Part shown: in pieces, positions 9,569 to 21,117 of the stretch
Layout of the letters: every line of letters starts with the position of its first letter
How positions within the stretch are numbered: position 1 is the first letter of the stretch
DNA from: Lichina pygmaea
Taxonomy: Eukaryota; Ascomycota; Lichinomycetes; Lichinales; Lichinaceae
Length of the DNA stretch: 64,000 nt
Assembly: GCA_963422465.1 (NCBI GenBank)
Contig: OY730173.1
Coordinates: 496,001-560,000 of the forward strand
Reading direction: 5' to 3'
Translations under genes and position numbers: made by a program
The notes under the pieces: generated by a model
Seen by the model: the letters and a program-made list of their open reading frames with translations, nothing else
What the model was told of the DNA's origin: nothing
Database searches by the model: none

Positions 9569-11665
9569 CTATTCGCTCTTTGCGGTCAGTCTCTTCCGTT
9601 CAGCCTCTCCCCCTGATACGTGCGACGCGGCGTCTTCGTCGTCGTCTTCAGCCTCGGACCATCGATCCGCGTCGTTGTCTTCGTCTCCGACTGCGAAGAC
9701 TGGCTCGCCGTCTAGGGATTCGCGAGGGAGATCGCTGGCCACGGGTGTAGCCTTTGCTTTCGTGGGGTGCGGTTGCGGCATCGAAGACTGGTTGTCTCCG
9801 TCTTGGCCGTCCACGTTGCTCGGAGCCCGCGGGTTGCGGTCGCCGGGCCGCGCTGCGCCGGCCGTGCCTTCGGCCCCCTCCTCCTCGTCGAGAGACCCTC
9901 CGAAGGACGCCACCTCGAAGCCTTCATCGTCTTGGGCAATCTGGACAAGATCGATGTGTGAACCAAGAGCCAGCAGCGAGCAGGAGCCAGGAGAACACGG
10001 GAGCGGCGCACCTCATCGGACATGGCAAAACGCCTGTTGTTGCGAGTAGGACGCCAGATGTAACTGATGAACGCGAGATCAACCAGATAGACGAGGTTGA
10101 GCCACCCATCGAGAAGGAACCATCTCGTCTGCCAGTGGTCCGGAACAAAGTCCGGATCTTTGCTGCCGGCGAAGCTGAAGGAGTTGATGAAGAAGAAGCC
10201 AAAGATGACGAGGATGCTCCCGAGGATGCACCACCAGAGCTTCTTGTACATCATGGCTTTGACCGTCTGCTTCCGCTCGACCAGGTCCTTGATCGTCAAG
10301 TTGAGGGCGTTCAGAGTCCAGACATAGAACGCCGTCAGGGTGCCGGAGAGAGGGAGGATGACGAGCAGCACGAGGGGCCCTGCAATTTGTGAGCACGGCC
10401 GAGGGAGCCCCGTAGTGGGAACACTGACCGGCACTCTCCGGGGTGATTGAGAGGCTTGCGACCGCGTAGATGACGCCGAAGACAAAGTGTCCCAGCGCCA
10501 AGCCACGGACCATGAGCATGGTCTTGCCCAGACTCGGTTTGACCACGCCGTATCCCAGACAGACGATCAGCAGCAAGAAGAATGAGAACGAGTTCCGGCC
10601 GGCATTGAGGATGGCGACGATGATCATCAAAACCTTGGTGCCGACGTTCGACCCGTGTCGATTCTGGTAGTCTGTACGATCCACGTCAGCACTGCTCGGA
10701 ACAGCATGACCCGCCATGGCAGACGCACCATAGAACCCCCACGTCATGAGCATCTCGACTATGAGAAACACGATGATGGCCGTAATGTAGTTCTGGACAG
10801 CCACTGCTCTCGTCAGCAGCATCTTGCCGGAACAGGATGGCAGACATACAGATATCGTGGCGGTTCTGGACATACAGAAATGCCCAAAATCTAGACGGGG
10901 TCAGCACAACGGAATGCAGCCGACGACGCATGCGAGGCTACTGACACCCCAATAACGGCATATACGATGGTGAGTCCACCATAGAAGGGCAGTTTCGCAA
11001 TCTGCGCGGCAGGCAATTGCCCGTAGGAGTTCCTAAACTCGACCTTGGCCCTGTACGTATCCGTCCCGTACCCGAAGGATCCGACACAGTAATAGCCCGT
11101 TCGTTCGATAGGGTACTTGATCTCCGGCGGATCCTTGATGTGAACCGCTTGGGTGACGATGGAGCTCTTCCCCGTGCGATTGGCATCGGGATGAACGATG
11201 AACTCCCCGATCTGCGTGTCGTTGCATAGCTGCGCCTTGATGTTCTCATCGTCGCAGATGTACTCTTTCTTCACGGTGGCGAACGAGTTAGACGACGCGC
11301 GCTTGACGAGCTCGAGAGCGGGCAATCATCTTACAACGACAGCATCCACCATCGGATACCTCCCCACGTATTCCTCGTCGTTCCACTCAAAGATGATGAT
11401 GCTGACGATGGGATCGTCGTTTCCTTCCGCCGCCTGCTTCTCGAAATCGACCGAGATGGACGGCTCCAACGATCCTCCCCATGACTTCATGTTGTACATG
11501 CCCGAGCATATCTGCTTGTCATCTTCCTTGTTTTGCTGTTGTCGCCTTGTCAGCAGGCGAGGTAGTTGTAGTTGGGCTCGGGGCACCTACCAGCCATCGC
11601 ACATTGGCCGCGACGCGCCTGGCACAGACCAGCAGTGCCGCGAACGCCCATGACGAGAGCTTCAT
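9569..11665 (-). CDS. PTM1: PTM1-type (GOST/Lung-7TM) Golgi membrane protein
   Basis: Seven exons on the minus strand: 11665..11591, 11535..11335, 11268..10946, 10890..10850, 10803..10429, 10379..10012, 9940..9569 (introns 46-71 nt). The joined frame is exact, 584 aa. N-terminal signal peptide (MKLSSWAFAALLVCARRVAA), then a luminal domain with MKSWGGS and IIIFEWNDEEYVG, and a disulfide-type segment (CDDENIKAQLC, GYYCVGSFGYG). This is followed by seven hydrophobic segments starting AAQIAKLPFYGGLTIVYAV and FWAFLYVQNRHDI, with LSGTLTAFYVWTLNALN and FLLDGWLNLVYLVDLAFISY near the end, and an acidic Asp/Glu/Ser cytosolic tail. Matches the fungal Ptm1 family, linked to Golgi/trafficking. The third intron (11334-11269) was placed by its GTAAGA donor and CTAAC branch site; its acceptor (AAG) is weaker. 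Confidence 0.85.
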
Positions 11666-11991
11666 CCCTCAGCACTAAGGATCCCTGATCCGGTGACCAG
11701 AGTAGGGACTGTGCTGCAACTGGAGCCTAAGAAGCACCGTTCTTTAGCATGGCAAGTATCAACGTTCTCTCTCTACGGTACCATGACAGCGGAGGTTGGC
11801 TTGGCCAGATTTGAGACAACGGAAATCGCCGAAAGTTGTTGGCCATGCGGTCCTGAGGCTCCAGTATCATGACTTATGGAGCCCATCCTGCTTATGTAAT
11901 TCAGCTGACCACTCCGTCGTGTCCGGCCTTCAACAGTCGTCACTGTGATGCTAATCGGGCAGCAAGCATTGCCCGGGGCTGTAGATTCAAG

Positions 11992-13161
11992 ATGAACAGG
12001 GACACGCCCTGCAAGAGATGCGGGAGGGATGTTGTTACGATGATCGTCCGTAATGAAGCACTCTGTAGGTAAGTAGCGGTCCCCATCCTCCTTCAAGCGG
12101 TTGAGCCTGAGACTCATCGCAGCGACTGCTTCACCAAATACGTGCACGCCAAGTTCATGAAGCGTATGGCGTCATATCGCTTTGAGAACTCAGCAGAGAC
12201 GGTCATTGGAATGCTCGTGCCTGTTTCGGGAGGGGCGTCTTCCATCAGTCTGCTCCATCTCCTCGAAAAGAGACTGCAGAAGAAGCCCACGCAGGCATCG
12301 GCAATCAGCATTGAAGTCCGAGTTTTGTTAATAGACATGTCATCTGTTGAGCATACCGTCCCGACGCTCGCTCTGGCTGAGGCTCTCAAAGAACGATTCC
12401 CTCAATATACATATACCACTGCTTCTATTGAAGATGTTCTCAATGGCACGGATCCGTCATCAGGCAACGGGAGGAGCGCGGCACACGAGGATGCAAACCT
12501 GGCCAACCGGAGACGTTTGGCCGAATCTCTTTCTTCCCTGTCCTCAGCAACCTCCCAAGCGGATATCCTAGGCACTCTAAAGGTCCGATTAATCGCTCAG
12601 GTAGCCAGGGACTACCGGTGCAGAGCCGTCCTCTGGGGAGACACGGCCACGAGGCTTTCCGAGAGGATACTAGCTCAGACAGCCAAAGGTCGTGGCTTCT
12701 CCATCCCGTGGCATGTGTCCGATGGGGCATCTCCGTTTGGTGTGCCGTTCTACTATCCCCTCCGGGAGTTGTTGCGGACCGAGCTGCTCAGCTTCTCGGC
12801 GCTCGTGGATCCTCCCCTGACTCCGCTCTTGTCGAGCCAAGGACCAGAGCCGCCCGGCTCAGCCTCCTTCAAGAACACTAGCCTGGACGCGTTGATGACC
12901 CAATACCTCACCTCGGTCGAGGAGGGCTTCCCGAACATTGTCGCCAACGTGGTGAGGACGTCGGGGAAGCTACAGGTGCCGACGAGGACAGCCGAGCACC
13001 GTCGATGTTCGCTGTGCGCCATGTACTTGGTCGACGGAGACGGTCACGGCGGGACATCAAGTGGCCATGGGCAGGTCCCGAGCCATCGACTGCTGAGCGC
13101 TCTCGGAAGCGAGGCACCATCATTGCTCTGCCACGGCTGCAACGTAGCACTATCAATATGA
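11992..13161 (+). CDS. NCS2: Cytoplasmic tRNA 2-thiolation protein 2 (NCS2/CTU2)
   Basis: Family role: with NCS6/CTU1, thiolates U34 of tRNAs for Lys, Glu and Gln in the cytosol (URM1 pathway). Exons 11992..12068 and 12123..13161 (intron 12069-12122, GTAAGT...CAG); 371 aa from this ATG. Seen: CKRCGRD followed by NEALCSDCFTKYVHAKFMKR, the family zinc-site and basic start; PVSGGASSISLLHLL (PP-loop remnant SGGxSS); VLWGDTATRLSERIL; GVPFYYPLRELLRTELL; a C-terminal Cys cluster RRCSLCAMYL...LCHGCNVAL. The start is uncertain: the frame is open upstream to about 11869, and a further upstream exon from 11782 is conceivable. The 326 bp upstream hold nothing else I can support. Confidence 0.85.
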
Positions 13162-13806
13162 TCATGTTCTAGACCCTTGTCCACCCTGGCAGCCGGCACA
13201 GATGACCCATCCCAGCTTATCTGTACAAACGTACATGCCATCCCAAGCCCCGAAAGAGCATCCCGGGCTTCCAATCGAGAAGCGCTGGGAGGATAGATGC
13301 CACTTCCGAGGCATCGTCGAGCCGGTATCTTTGAGACGGCAGCCGCGTGATCGACGGCTCGTGAAAAACCACCAAGAAGCATGCCACTGCAGCGTAGCAG
13401 GAGACAGCGCGGTGCGGACAAGCGCGGCTGCCAGGCTGTCTTTAGGGACTACCTACCTAGGTACGCATGTATCAGCAGTACCGCCGCGTCGATCTCCGTC
13501 TGGGAACGTAAAGTCGACAGAGACCTCGAGCACGACGAATCCTCGACCGCGTCCGAACGAGTGCGATGGTTCCCGTCGACGGTGTGTCCGTTCACGTATC
13601 TAGCGTCTGTGGATGCAGCGACTGTACGAAGAGAAGACATTTCTGGTCAAGCCGGTTCGCTGAGCATGATACGGGCATTGGCTATCTGGGTGGACTGAAG
13701 ACACGCGGTTGAGAGATTCGTAACGGACGCATGAAGACGTTTCTTCAGCGATTTCGTGATGGAGCAAGACAGATATGATCGGCAGAGACGAGATGGAGAG
13801 GAAACG
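13162..13806. other. Intergenic between convergent NCS2 and DUF4112 genes
   Basis: 645 bp between two 3' ends; no gene or repeat seen. Presumably 3' UTRs of both genes. Confidence 0.5.
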
Positions 13807-14664
13807 TCAACGGTACATGGGAGCCTGGCCCGCCTCGACGTCCCGGGGCCCAGGTCGCTGGGATCGAAAGTTGAACCAGCCTCTGCTGGATGCTGAACTC
13901 TCCTGAGCCCGCACGGGCTCGGGGGCCGTCGGCTCGGCCTGTCGCACGTCGTGGCGCGCCTCGTAGGCGGGCGAGCTGTCGTGGTTGCGGCTGCGTCGGT
14001 CCGGCTCGGCGCGGGACCGGTGTGGCCTTCCCAGCGTTCGCTCCCCCTTCTCGGCCAGGTGCCGCTCGAGCAGGATGACGTTGCGCGTGTTGGCGCGGAA
14101 GACGGCATCGGCGAGGTCGCCGAGGAAGGGAACGAGGCCAATGAAGAAGTCGACGACGACGTTCATCACCATCTTGGACTTGACCGCCGGCGGCAGACCG
14201 TCGTCGACGTTCTGGCAGGTTCGCACGACCATCAACGCCATGAACAGATCCAGAAAGTCGCCAATTCTGGGAAAGACCGTCAGCACCTCGACAGATCCGG
14301 AGGGCGCCACGGAGGGCGCTTACGCGGGGACGATGCCGATGAGACTGCCCATGCCGAATTGGATGCCGCAAACGTTGAAGCCAAGATCCAGGATGTACGC
14401 GCGACGTCTCGCCTTCGTCAGGATCTTCTTGTCGTGCTCGGAGATTCCCGGCGGAAAGGCCTTGGGCTGACGTTTGATCTTCTTGGAATGATTGTCGCCG
14501 AGCTCGCCGGCGGGCACGCGCTCAAAGTATGGATCCTAGAAGGTCAGGTTCAGTGAACGTCCAGCGGCGGCCTGGAGGGAGTGCCCTACATCTTTGCCGT
14601 AGTGGTTCTTGGACGTCTCGCCGAGGACCTTTTTGGCAATGTATTTCGCGGCAAAACTGGCCAT
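13807..14664 (-). CDS. DUF4112 membrane protein
   Basis: Three exons: 14664..14590, 14535..14324, 14266..13807, introns 54 and 57 nt with good donors (GTAGGG, GTAAGC); the joined frame is exact, 248 aa. The N-terminus is MASFAAKYIAKKVLGETSKN. The core spans the second intron: ILDLGFNVCGIQFGMGSLIG joined to IVPAIGDFLDLFMALMVVRT, then MVMNVVVDFFIGLVPFLGDL ADAVFRANTRN. Conserved GDxxD-like and VPFLGDLAD motifs and two hydrophobic stretches are typical of the DUF4112 family, whose function is not established. The tail after about residue 170 is charged and low complexity (Arg/Ser/Pro/Glu). Confidence 0.8.
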
Positions 14665-15396
14665 CTCGACTCAGGACAGCAGATCCGGAGCGACGGTGAG
14701 AGATTGTGGTAAGAAGTAAGCGGGACGAATGTTGTGAGGGGGGAAGAAACGCAGACGATGCGGTCAGCGTGTGGTTCAGGAGAGGGGATGGGGCTTCCCA
14801 CACGATATAAAGGAACGTTTCTATTGTAGGTGAATTGGCCGATGAAACGTGTTTTATAGAAGAGCCCCAGACAAGAACAATGAGCCGACCTTCTTCAATT
14901 CTACTGAAAACCCCATCTAGACGTGGGCGCCGCCCACTGGTCGTCGCAGCACTACGATAGTACCGATGTACCTCCGTACGTACAGTAGTATGTACGAGTA
15001 CTTCCGAACGTAGCGGCACCTGCCTTGATTCCCACGGCCTAGGCCAGGACGGCCAATCGATGCTTACTCGCCGGTCCCGTCTGGCGCTACGTCACTCCGC
15101 TAAGCGCGGCCCGATCCTCGGCTAGATTCACCGACGAGCGCGCCAAAGTGATGAGTCAGCTAGTGCCTGCACCGCCACCACCGCTTCCAGCCGTGGCTGT
15201 GAACGGTGGCTGGGTCGCTCGTACCCAAGACAATTCGGCCCTTCCAAAGACCTCTTCCGACGACGCCACAGAGCCTTCATCGCGTCGGATAGAACCATCG
15301 AGATCGTCAGTCTAGCCTCAGGCGAAACCGACCGTCGTGTCAACCAGCTCAGATCGACCAACGTCGTCGCGGATATGCTGCAGAGATTGAAGCAGC
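14665..15396. other. Divergent DUF4112/DCP2 promoter region
   Basis: 732 bp between opposed start codons. Contains a GTAC-rich patch (14965-15005) of the kind seen upstream of several genes in this window. The segment 15128-15396 is open in some frames but has no family resemblance and is taken as DCP2 5' leader. Confidence 0.5.
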
Positions 15397-17707
15397 ATGG
15401 CCCAGACCAAGATGAAGCTCGAAGAATGTGAGTGGGGTATTCGCTCCGGATGGCTCTGCGACCTGACTTCATCGGATCCGGTGACGTGCTTGGCCGGACG
15501 AGAACTGAGCCCGGCGATACGCGATCTCTAGGGTTGGACGACCTCTGCGTTCGGTTCATCATCAACCTTCCCCAGGAAGAGCTCACGTCGGTCGAGAGAA
15601 TATGCTTCCACGTCGAGGAGGCGCAGTGGTTCTACGAAGACTTTGTCCGACCGCTGGACCCGGCCCTGCCGTCCATGGCCCTTCGTGCTTTCTGTCTGCG
15701 CATATTTCAGCACTGTCCCCTGTTCTCCGATTTCACCCAGGACCAGCATCTGACGGCGTTTTCGGAGTTTCTGGCCTACAAGACGCGCGTGCCGGTGCGC
15801 GGTGCGATCCTGCTCAACGATGCCATGGATCAGGTGGTCTTGGTCAAGGGGTGGAAGAAGGCCGCGAGCTGGAGTTTCCCCAGAGGCAAGATCAACAAGG
15901 ACGAGAGGGACCTCGACTGCGCCGTGAGGGAGGTCGACGAGGAGACGGGCTTCGACGTACGGAGAGCCGGACTGGTGACGGAAGAGTCTGAAGGGTCGTG
16001 CATCGATACGACCATGCGAGAACAGAACATCCGCATGTACGTGTTCAGGCGCGTCCCGATGGACACCCGCTTCGAGCCCAAGACCAGGAAGGAGATCAGC
16101 GTAAGATTTCTCCGCGTTCGTGCTCGGTCGACCTCGTCTGACAGACGCCGCAGAAGGTTGAATGGCATCCGTTATCGGACCTGCCGACCCTGAAGAAGTC
16201 CAAGACCCAGACGCAACCCGACGAGACTGGAGAGCTGGCGAAGAACTCCAAGAATTTCTACATGGTCGCTCCTTTCCTAGCTCCGTTGAAGAAGTGGATC
16301 GCCTCTCAGAGAAAGGCCGAGGCAAGGACAAAGGCGCAAGCGGGGACGGCGCCTCCGAAGCTCACACCAGAGTCGTCCAGAGCGGACGGTCCTTCGGCGG
16401 CCTCGATCACCATCGTGGGCAGGGACAAAGTTTCCGATGCGTCGGCGCCCACCAAAACTCAGCGAACCACCGAAGAAATGTCAATGGAGCTTAAGCGGTT
16501 CCTCAGCATCCGAAATGGGCCGGCCCCCCGTCAGAGCGAGGGGCTACAAACTCAGATGGCGCCGCAGTCGAACGAGGAGAAGTCAAAGGCGCTTCTCTCG
16601 CTGCTGCAGAAAGGGGCCAAGACCTCCGCCGGCCAGGACCAGAACGTTAAACCCCAGCTGCCGAGTGTGACTCGGTCCGGCCCCCCTGGTGCGTCGGCGC
16701 CGCTGGGGCAGTCATCGATTTCGCCTCATCATACCCCTGATCCGCTCCAGTCACTATTTAACCGGCCCCCCCCAGGCCATCCGGTTCCGTCGGCCATCTT
16801 CTCGTTCGACCACCAGAACATTCCGATGCCCGCGCAACAACCAGGTTATCCTTTCCCGGCGCCTCCGAGGGAAGCTGCCGCCTCGACCCCACACGCTCGC
16901 CGGCCCTCTCAGCCGGCCATGCAACATCCACCGCACCGCTCTGCTGGTACGCCAGCACGCGTGCCGGTCGCGTCCCGGCATATCGAGGCGACCACGAGAC
17001 ACGGCCGTCAAGACTCACGGTCGCGTCAAGAGGCGCCGACGATGAAGCCCGGCACTCCTCACTCCTCGAACATGCATGCTCCGTGCATCCCCACGCCGGC
17101 ACAACTTCCTCCGCCAAAGCTCACCAGCCACTCGCTGCAGCTTCTCCACGTCCTCAAGAACGGACAGAAGACATCGCCGCCGGGACAGCAGACCCAGCAG
17201 GCAGGCACCGACGGCTCGCCCCCGGCCGAGACCGAGAACTTCCCTCAGCCATCGATGATGTGGAAGCATCGACGCGCCGGTAGCCATGGGCCGCAGCCCC
17301 CGCTCGAGGACCTACCGTCCTACCATCCGCCGATTCCGGCCGGACCCCACCCAGAGCCGATCGGAAACAAGCCGGCCGACCACCGGCAGAATCTCCTCTC
17401 GCTCTTCCGCTCGCCGTCCGGCACACCGAAGCCGACGGAGACGACGCCCCCTCGACAGAGCCCGACCGAGACGACTCGAGCGCCGGCTGCACCAAGCACC
17501 CGTCTGCCTCCACCGGTCCAGTTCGGCGGTGTTCCCGACCCCCGTCCAAGCGCGGATGTCGGCATCGCCGGCCGAGGATCCGGTCCCGCTCCGACGACGT
17601 CGCCGGCCCACAAGGAGTTTCTGCTCGGCTACCTCGACGCCGTGGCAAACGGCAGCAGCAGGGCCAAGTGGCGAGCATCACAGCAGGAGATCCGCTTGGG
17701 AACATGA
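15397..17707 (+). CDS. DCP2: mRNA-decapping enzyme DCP2
   Basis: Family role: Nudix hydrolase that removes the m7G cap in 5'-3' mRNA decay (P bodies, with Dcp1/Edc3/Pat1). Exons 15397..15427, 15532..16100, 16154..17707 (introns 104 and 53 nt); 717 aa. The first exon, MAQTKMKLEE, joins to WLDDLCVRFIINLPQEEL, the start of the Dcp2 regulatory (Box A) domain. The Nudix box GKINKDERDLDCAVREVDEE TGF fits GX5EX7REUXEEXGU (about residues 128-151). KVEWHPLSDLPTLKK and NFYMVAPFLAPLKKWI form Box B. The remaining about 460 residues are Pro/Ser-rich and disordered, with four short Leu-rich motifs: KALLSLLQKG, HSLQLLHVLK, QNLLSLFR and FLLGYLDAV (last one at the C-terminus). Confidence 0.93.
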
Positions 17708-18534
17708 GAGACGCACTTGGGACGCATACAGCATGCCGTGTCCTACGATGGCCAGCCGCGCATCTTGGAGAAGCCGCCGCGGCCACGTCGCGTGGTCGAG
17801 TTGGATCTTTTCAGATGGCGTCGCGTCGGCACCGGCCACGGGTGCTCTCTCCCGATGTGTCTAGTGAATCCAAACCCATCTTCCTACGGATGCACGACTG
17901 CGTCGGACTTGGCGTGTTCTGGACTCGTACGAGCAGGCCAGGCCTAGGGGATGAGTTCGTGCCACGTACAGTACAAGGCCCTAGACGCGCTGAGCGCGGC
18001 TGGATCCCGGTCAAGCGTGCTCGGAGCTCGTGCGAAAGTAGCTGATTGATCGACCGATCAGCGTATACACTCCAGGTAGCTCCCTACGAGGTAGGTCCTT
18101 CCTAGCCAAGGTCAAGACTTGGGGTGCCGAGCCCAGTCACCCTAGCCACATGACCAGCCGAGCTCCTGCTGAGTCTGTGACGGTTCTAAACGTCCGAAGA
18201 ATCCCTACCTGAACTGACTAGACTACCTTCCATGATATGACGTTCTCTGATGGATCTGCAAGGAACAGTTCAGTACATACGTACAGAGTACGGAGTCCAG
18301 ATTGAAACTATTGAACAACAAGCCTAATCCCAGCTATATATCATAAGTCATACCGTACCGTAGCGTACTAGCTCTACTCCGTACACAGAATTATAACCTA
18401 CGTCTTGATCATCAGACCTAACCTCACCAGAACACAAATGACACAAGTACGGAGTACACACCCCTTTGACCATATCCAGCTACACAATCTGGCTATCCTC
18501 GATGTGACCGGAGTCTTGTCTTCAGATATCGACC
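17708..18534. other. Intergenic DCP2-IBA57, with GTACGGAGTAC motifs
   Basis: 827 bp with no coding support. Just upstream of IBA57 are three related sequences: TACGGAGT near 18289, TACTCCGTAC at 18375-18384 and GTACGGAGTAC at 18447-18457, plus several GTAC repeats. Confidence 0.5.
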
Positions 18535-20026
18535 ATGTTTGCCGGTTCATCTAGCTCGGCAGGGTCTACATTCATCTGCCGTAGATGCTCCCTGCAACAG
18601 CTTCGTTCGAGACGGTCAGGACATGATGGCATAGCACCCCACGCAAACAGACACTCTCTCCTCACCGCTCCAGCCCGCCAAGTCACTCGCAGATGGTCGT
18701 CCCAGTCGCACGGCTCGACACGATACCAAGCCGCGAAACTTACGAACCGGAGACTGATATCGGTGCACGGCCAAGACGCAGCAAGTTTCCTGCAGGGCAT
18801 CACCACGAACAGCATACTCCCCGAGCAGAGAACGGGCATCTATTCGGCCTTTCTGACCGCTCAGGTACGTCGGCTCAGCTAGCCTACAGTAGGTGACTTC
18901 CGTCACGGCACCGGTCTTGCTATCCCTCGGCCCAAAGAAGCAGCGCGCCCTGCGTTGGACATTGCCACAGCGAGCTGATGCCAGATCACCACAGGGACGA
19001 GTTCTCAACGATGTCTTTATATACCCCACCCACCACTCTCCCACTTACCTTGACACCTTACCTGGAACCGTGTCCCGTGCCGATCCGGGGTATTTCATCG
19101 AGGTCGATGCAGCCGAGGCGTCGAAGCTCCTTGCGCATATCAGGCGATTCAAGCTGAGGGCGAAGGTCAACATAAAGCTGTTGGACGATGGTGAGTGGAA
19201 CAGCTGGAGTGTATGGGACGGTCAGACTCCGTCCCTGCCCGGGCAAGGTGGCGCAGACGCCGCCACCAGCGGCGCCCAGCGGGCCAACCGAGGAGAGTCC
19301 ATGTTTGGTGCAGGGATCGGATGTATCGATCACCGGGCACCAGCAATGGGTCGGCGAGAGATCCTCCCGTCAGACCGGAGGCCCGACGTTGTACGCGACG
19401 GAGATGGCGAAGCCAGTGCGGCAGAGGCCTCTCTGGAAGCGTACACGGTCCGCAGAATGCTCAGGGGCGTGCCCGAAGGCCAGCGCGAGATCTGGCGGGA
19501 GGTGGCGCTGCCGCAGGAGAGCAACATCGACTACATGGGCGGGATTGACTATCGCAAGGGATGCTATGTGGGCCAGGAGCTGACGATCCGGACACACCAC
19601 ACGGGCGTCGTCCGAAAGCGGATCCTGCCCGTGCAGCTCTACGACGCGGACGGCGACGACGAACCCAAGGAGCTCATCCACCGCGAGACAAGCACGACGT
19701 CGTCCCGATCGTCTCTCCCGGTCACAGAGCGACCGGCGCTCGGGACCGAGATGACGACACTGTCGACCGGGGTCGAAGCCGTCAAGATGCGCAAGGCGGG
19801 AAAGTATCTCGACGGCATCGGCAACATTGGCCTGGCGCTGTGCAGGCTGGATCTCATGACCGAGATCAGACTGCCGGCAGGCGCGCCGCTCTGGAGACCG
19901 GGGCTCAGGTGGCAGTGTACGTGGTTGGACGAAGGCGGTGCCAGACGTGGGCCTGTAGGCGTCAAGGCTTTTGTGCCGGACTGGCATCCCCGTGGTGGAT
20001 CGCGGGTCTCGGAGCGGCCAGTATAG
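18535..20026 (+). CDS. IBA57: IBA57/CAF17 mitochondrial Fe-S maturation factor
   Basis: Family role: folate-binding GcvT-like protein that acts with Isa1/Isa2 to mature mitochondrial [4Fe-4S] proteins. Exons 18535..18864 and 18995..20026; intron 18865-18994 (130 nt, GTACGT...CACAG); 453 aa. N-terminus rich in Arg/Ser without acidic residues until late (mitochondrial presequence). Then TNRRLISVHGQDAASFLQGI TTNSI and, across the intron, YSAFLTAQ-GRVLNDVFIYP. The family signature KGCYVGQE lies near residue 297, in ESNIDYMGGIDYRKGCYVGQ followed by ELTIRTHHTGVVRKRILP. Length is within the range of fungal members, which carry extra loops (here Gly/Ala-rich around nt 19240-19300). Confidence 0.9.
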
Positions 20027-21117
20027 ATGTCGGTCGGGCGTTGGCCGAACCTGTCGATGCAGCCAAGTCTTTTCCCTCCAGCGTACTCTTCGCCTCTCGT
20101 CAAAGCTTTCTTCATCTCGCGTCAAAGCTCTCTATACCTCTCTTCCCAAGATGATTGTCCGGTGAGACGTCGACCCGCATCATACCAACAAGCTGATTCC
20201 TGGCCGTACGTACCATCTCTAATCTCATCCGTCCATACAAATCCAACCCTCTCTGATCACATGCATACAATCTCAGCCATATCTAACACCCTCATCCCAA
20301 GAGCAATTTCCTTCAGCATTCATCTTCCCCTCGTTTCCTCAGTCGTCCTCTCTCCTCCATCCTCCTCTCCCCCTAGTCCACTCCTAGCTCTCCTCCATCC
20401 TCTTCCCCCCTTCCCCCCCCCTCACCCAAGTCCACCCCGAGCTCCTCTCCACCCTCTCTTCTTCCCCTCCATGACACATGAGCCTGTCAGAAGAGACCAC
20501 AAGTCCGTAAGGTGGAGCAACGACCCATGACGACCTGCTCTACTCTGCCTGAGCCGATCAAAGCCGGAGCATCTCTGTTACGTACTGTACGTATACTTTT
20601 GTATGTACTGCCTGGTATCTGCATACTATGTGCATGGTGCTGGGATGGCTCAGGCTGGGATGACTCACGCTGCCATGTCTCACGCTGCCAAGTCTCACGC
20701 TGCCGTACGTACGTACGTACTTGTAAACAAGTAGTATGGTGAGCCGTACACAAGCATTATCGTGAGTAGATGGACACGGTCCACTCGTGGACGAGATACA
20801 GTAACCTATCTGGACCGAGAACGAAGACAGGAAATGGAGCGGTGCAGGTGCAGATTCGATCGCTGTACGGACCGTACTTGGGTCCTGTACGGCAGATGAT
20901 AGGCCTCTCGAATGCTAGGCCGCTTAGATGCCCGGCCCCTCGGATACTGAGAGCGCTCGAGAGCGACAAGAGACATTGGATACCAAACCCCTCAAATGAT
21001 AAGCCCCTCGAACACTAGACCCTCGAAAGCTACGGAGACATGGTGACTTTGGAATCTGGCTCCCACAGCCAAGCCATCCACCGCTCTCGCAGCAAAAAAC
21101 ACATACGTAACGCCCTC
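20027..21117. other. Intergenic between convergent IBA57 and CWF23-like genes
   Basis: 1.09 kb. Holds a long pyrimidine-rich tract (20320-20470), three tandem copies of a 15-bp CTCACGCTGCCAWGT-type unit (20664-20708) and a GTAC-repeat palindrome (20704-20722). No coding frame with support. Confidence 0.5.

Noticed and set aside
13951-14556. 201-codon plus-strand frame
   Set aside because: Antisense shadow of the DUF4112 gene, whose exons and introns fit exactly on the minus strand.
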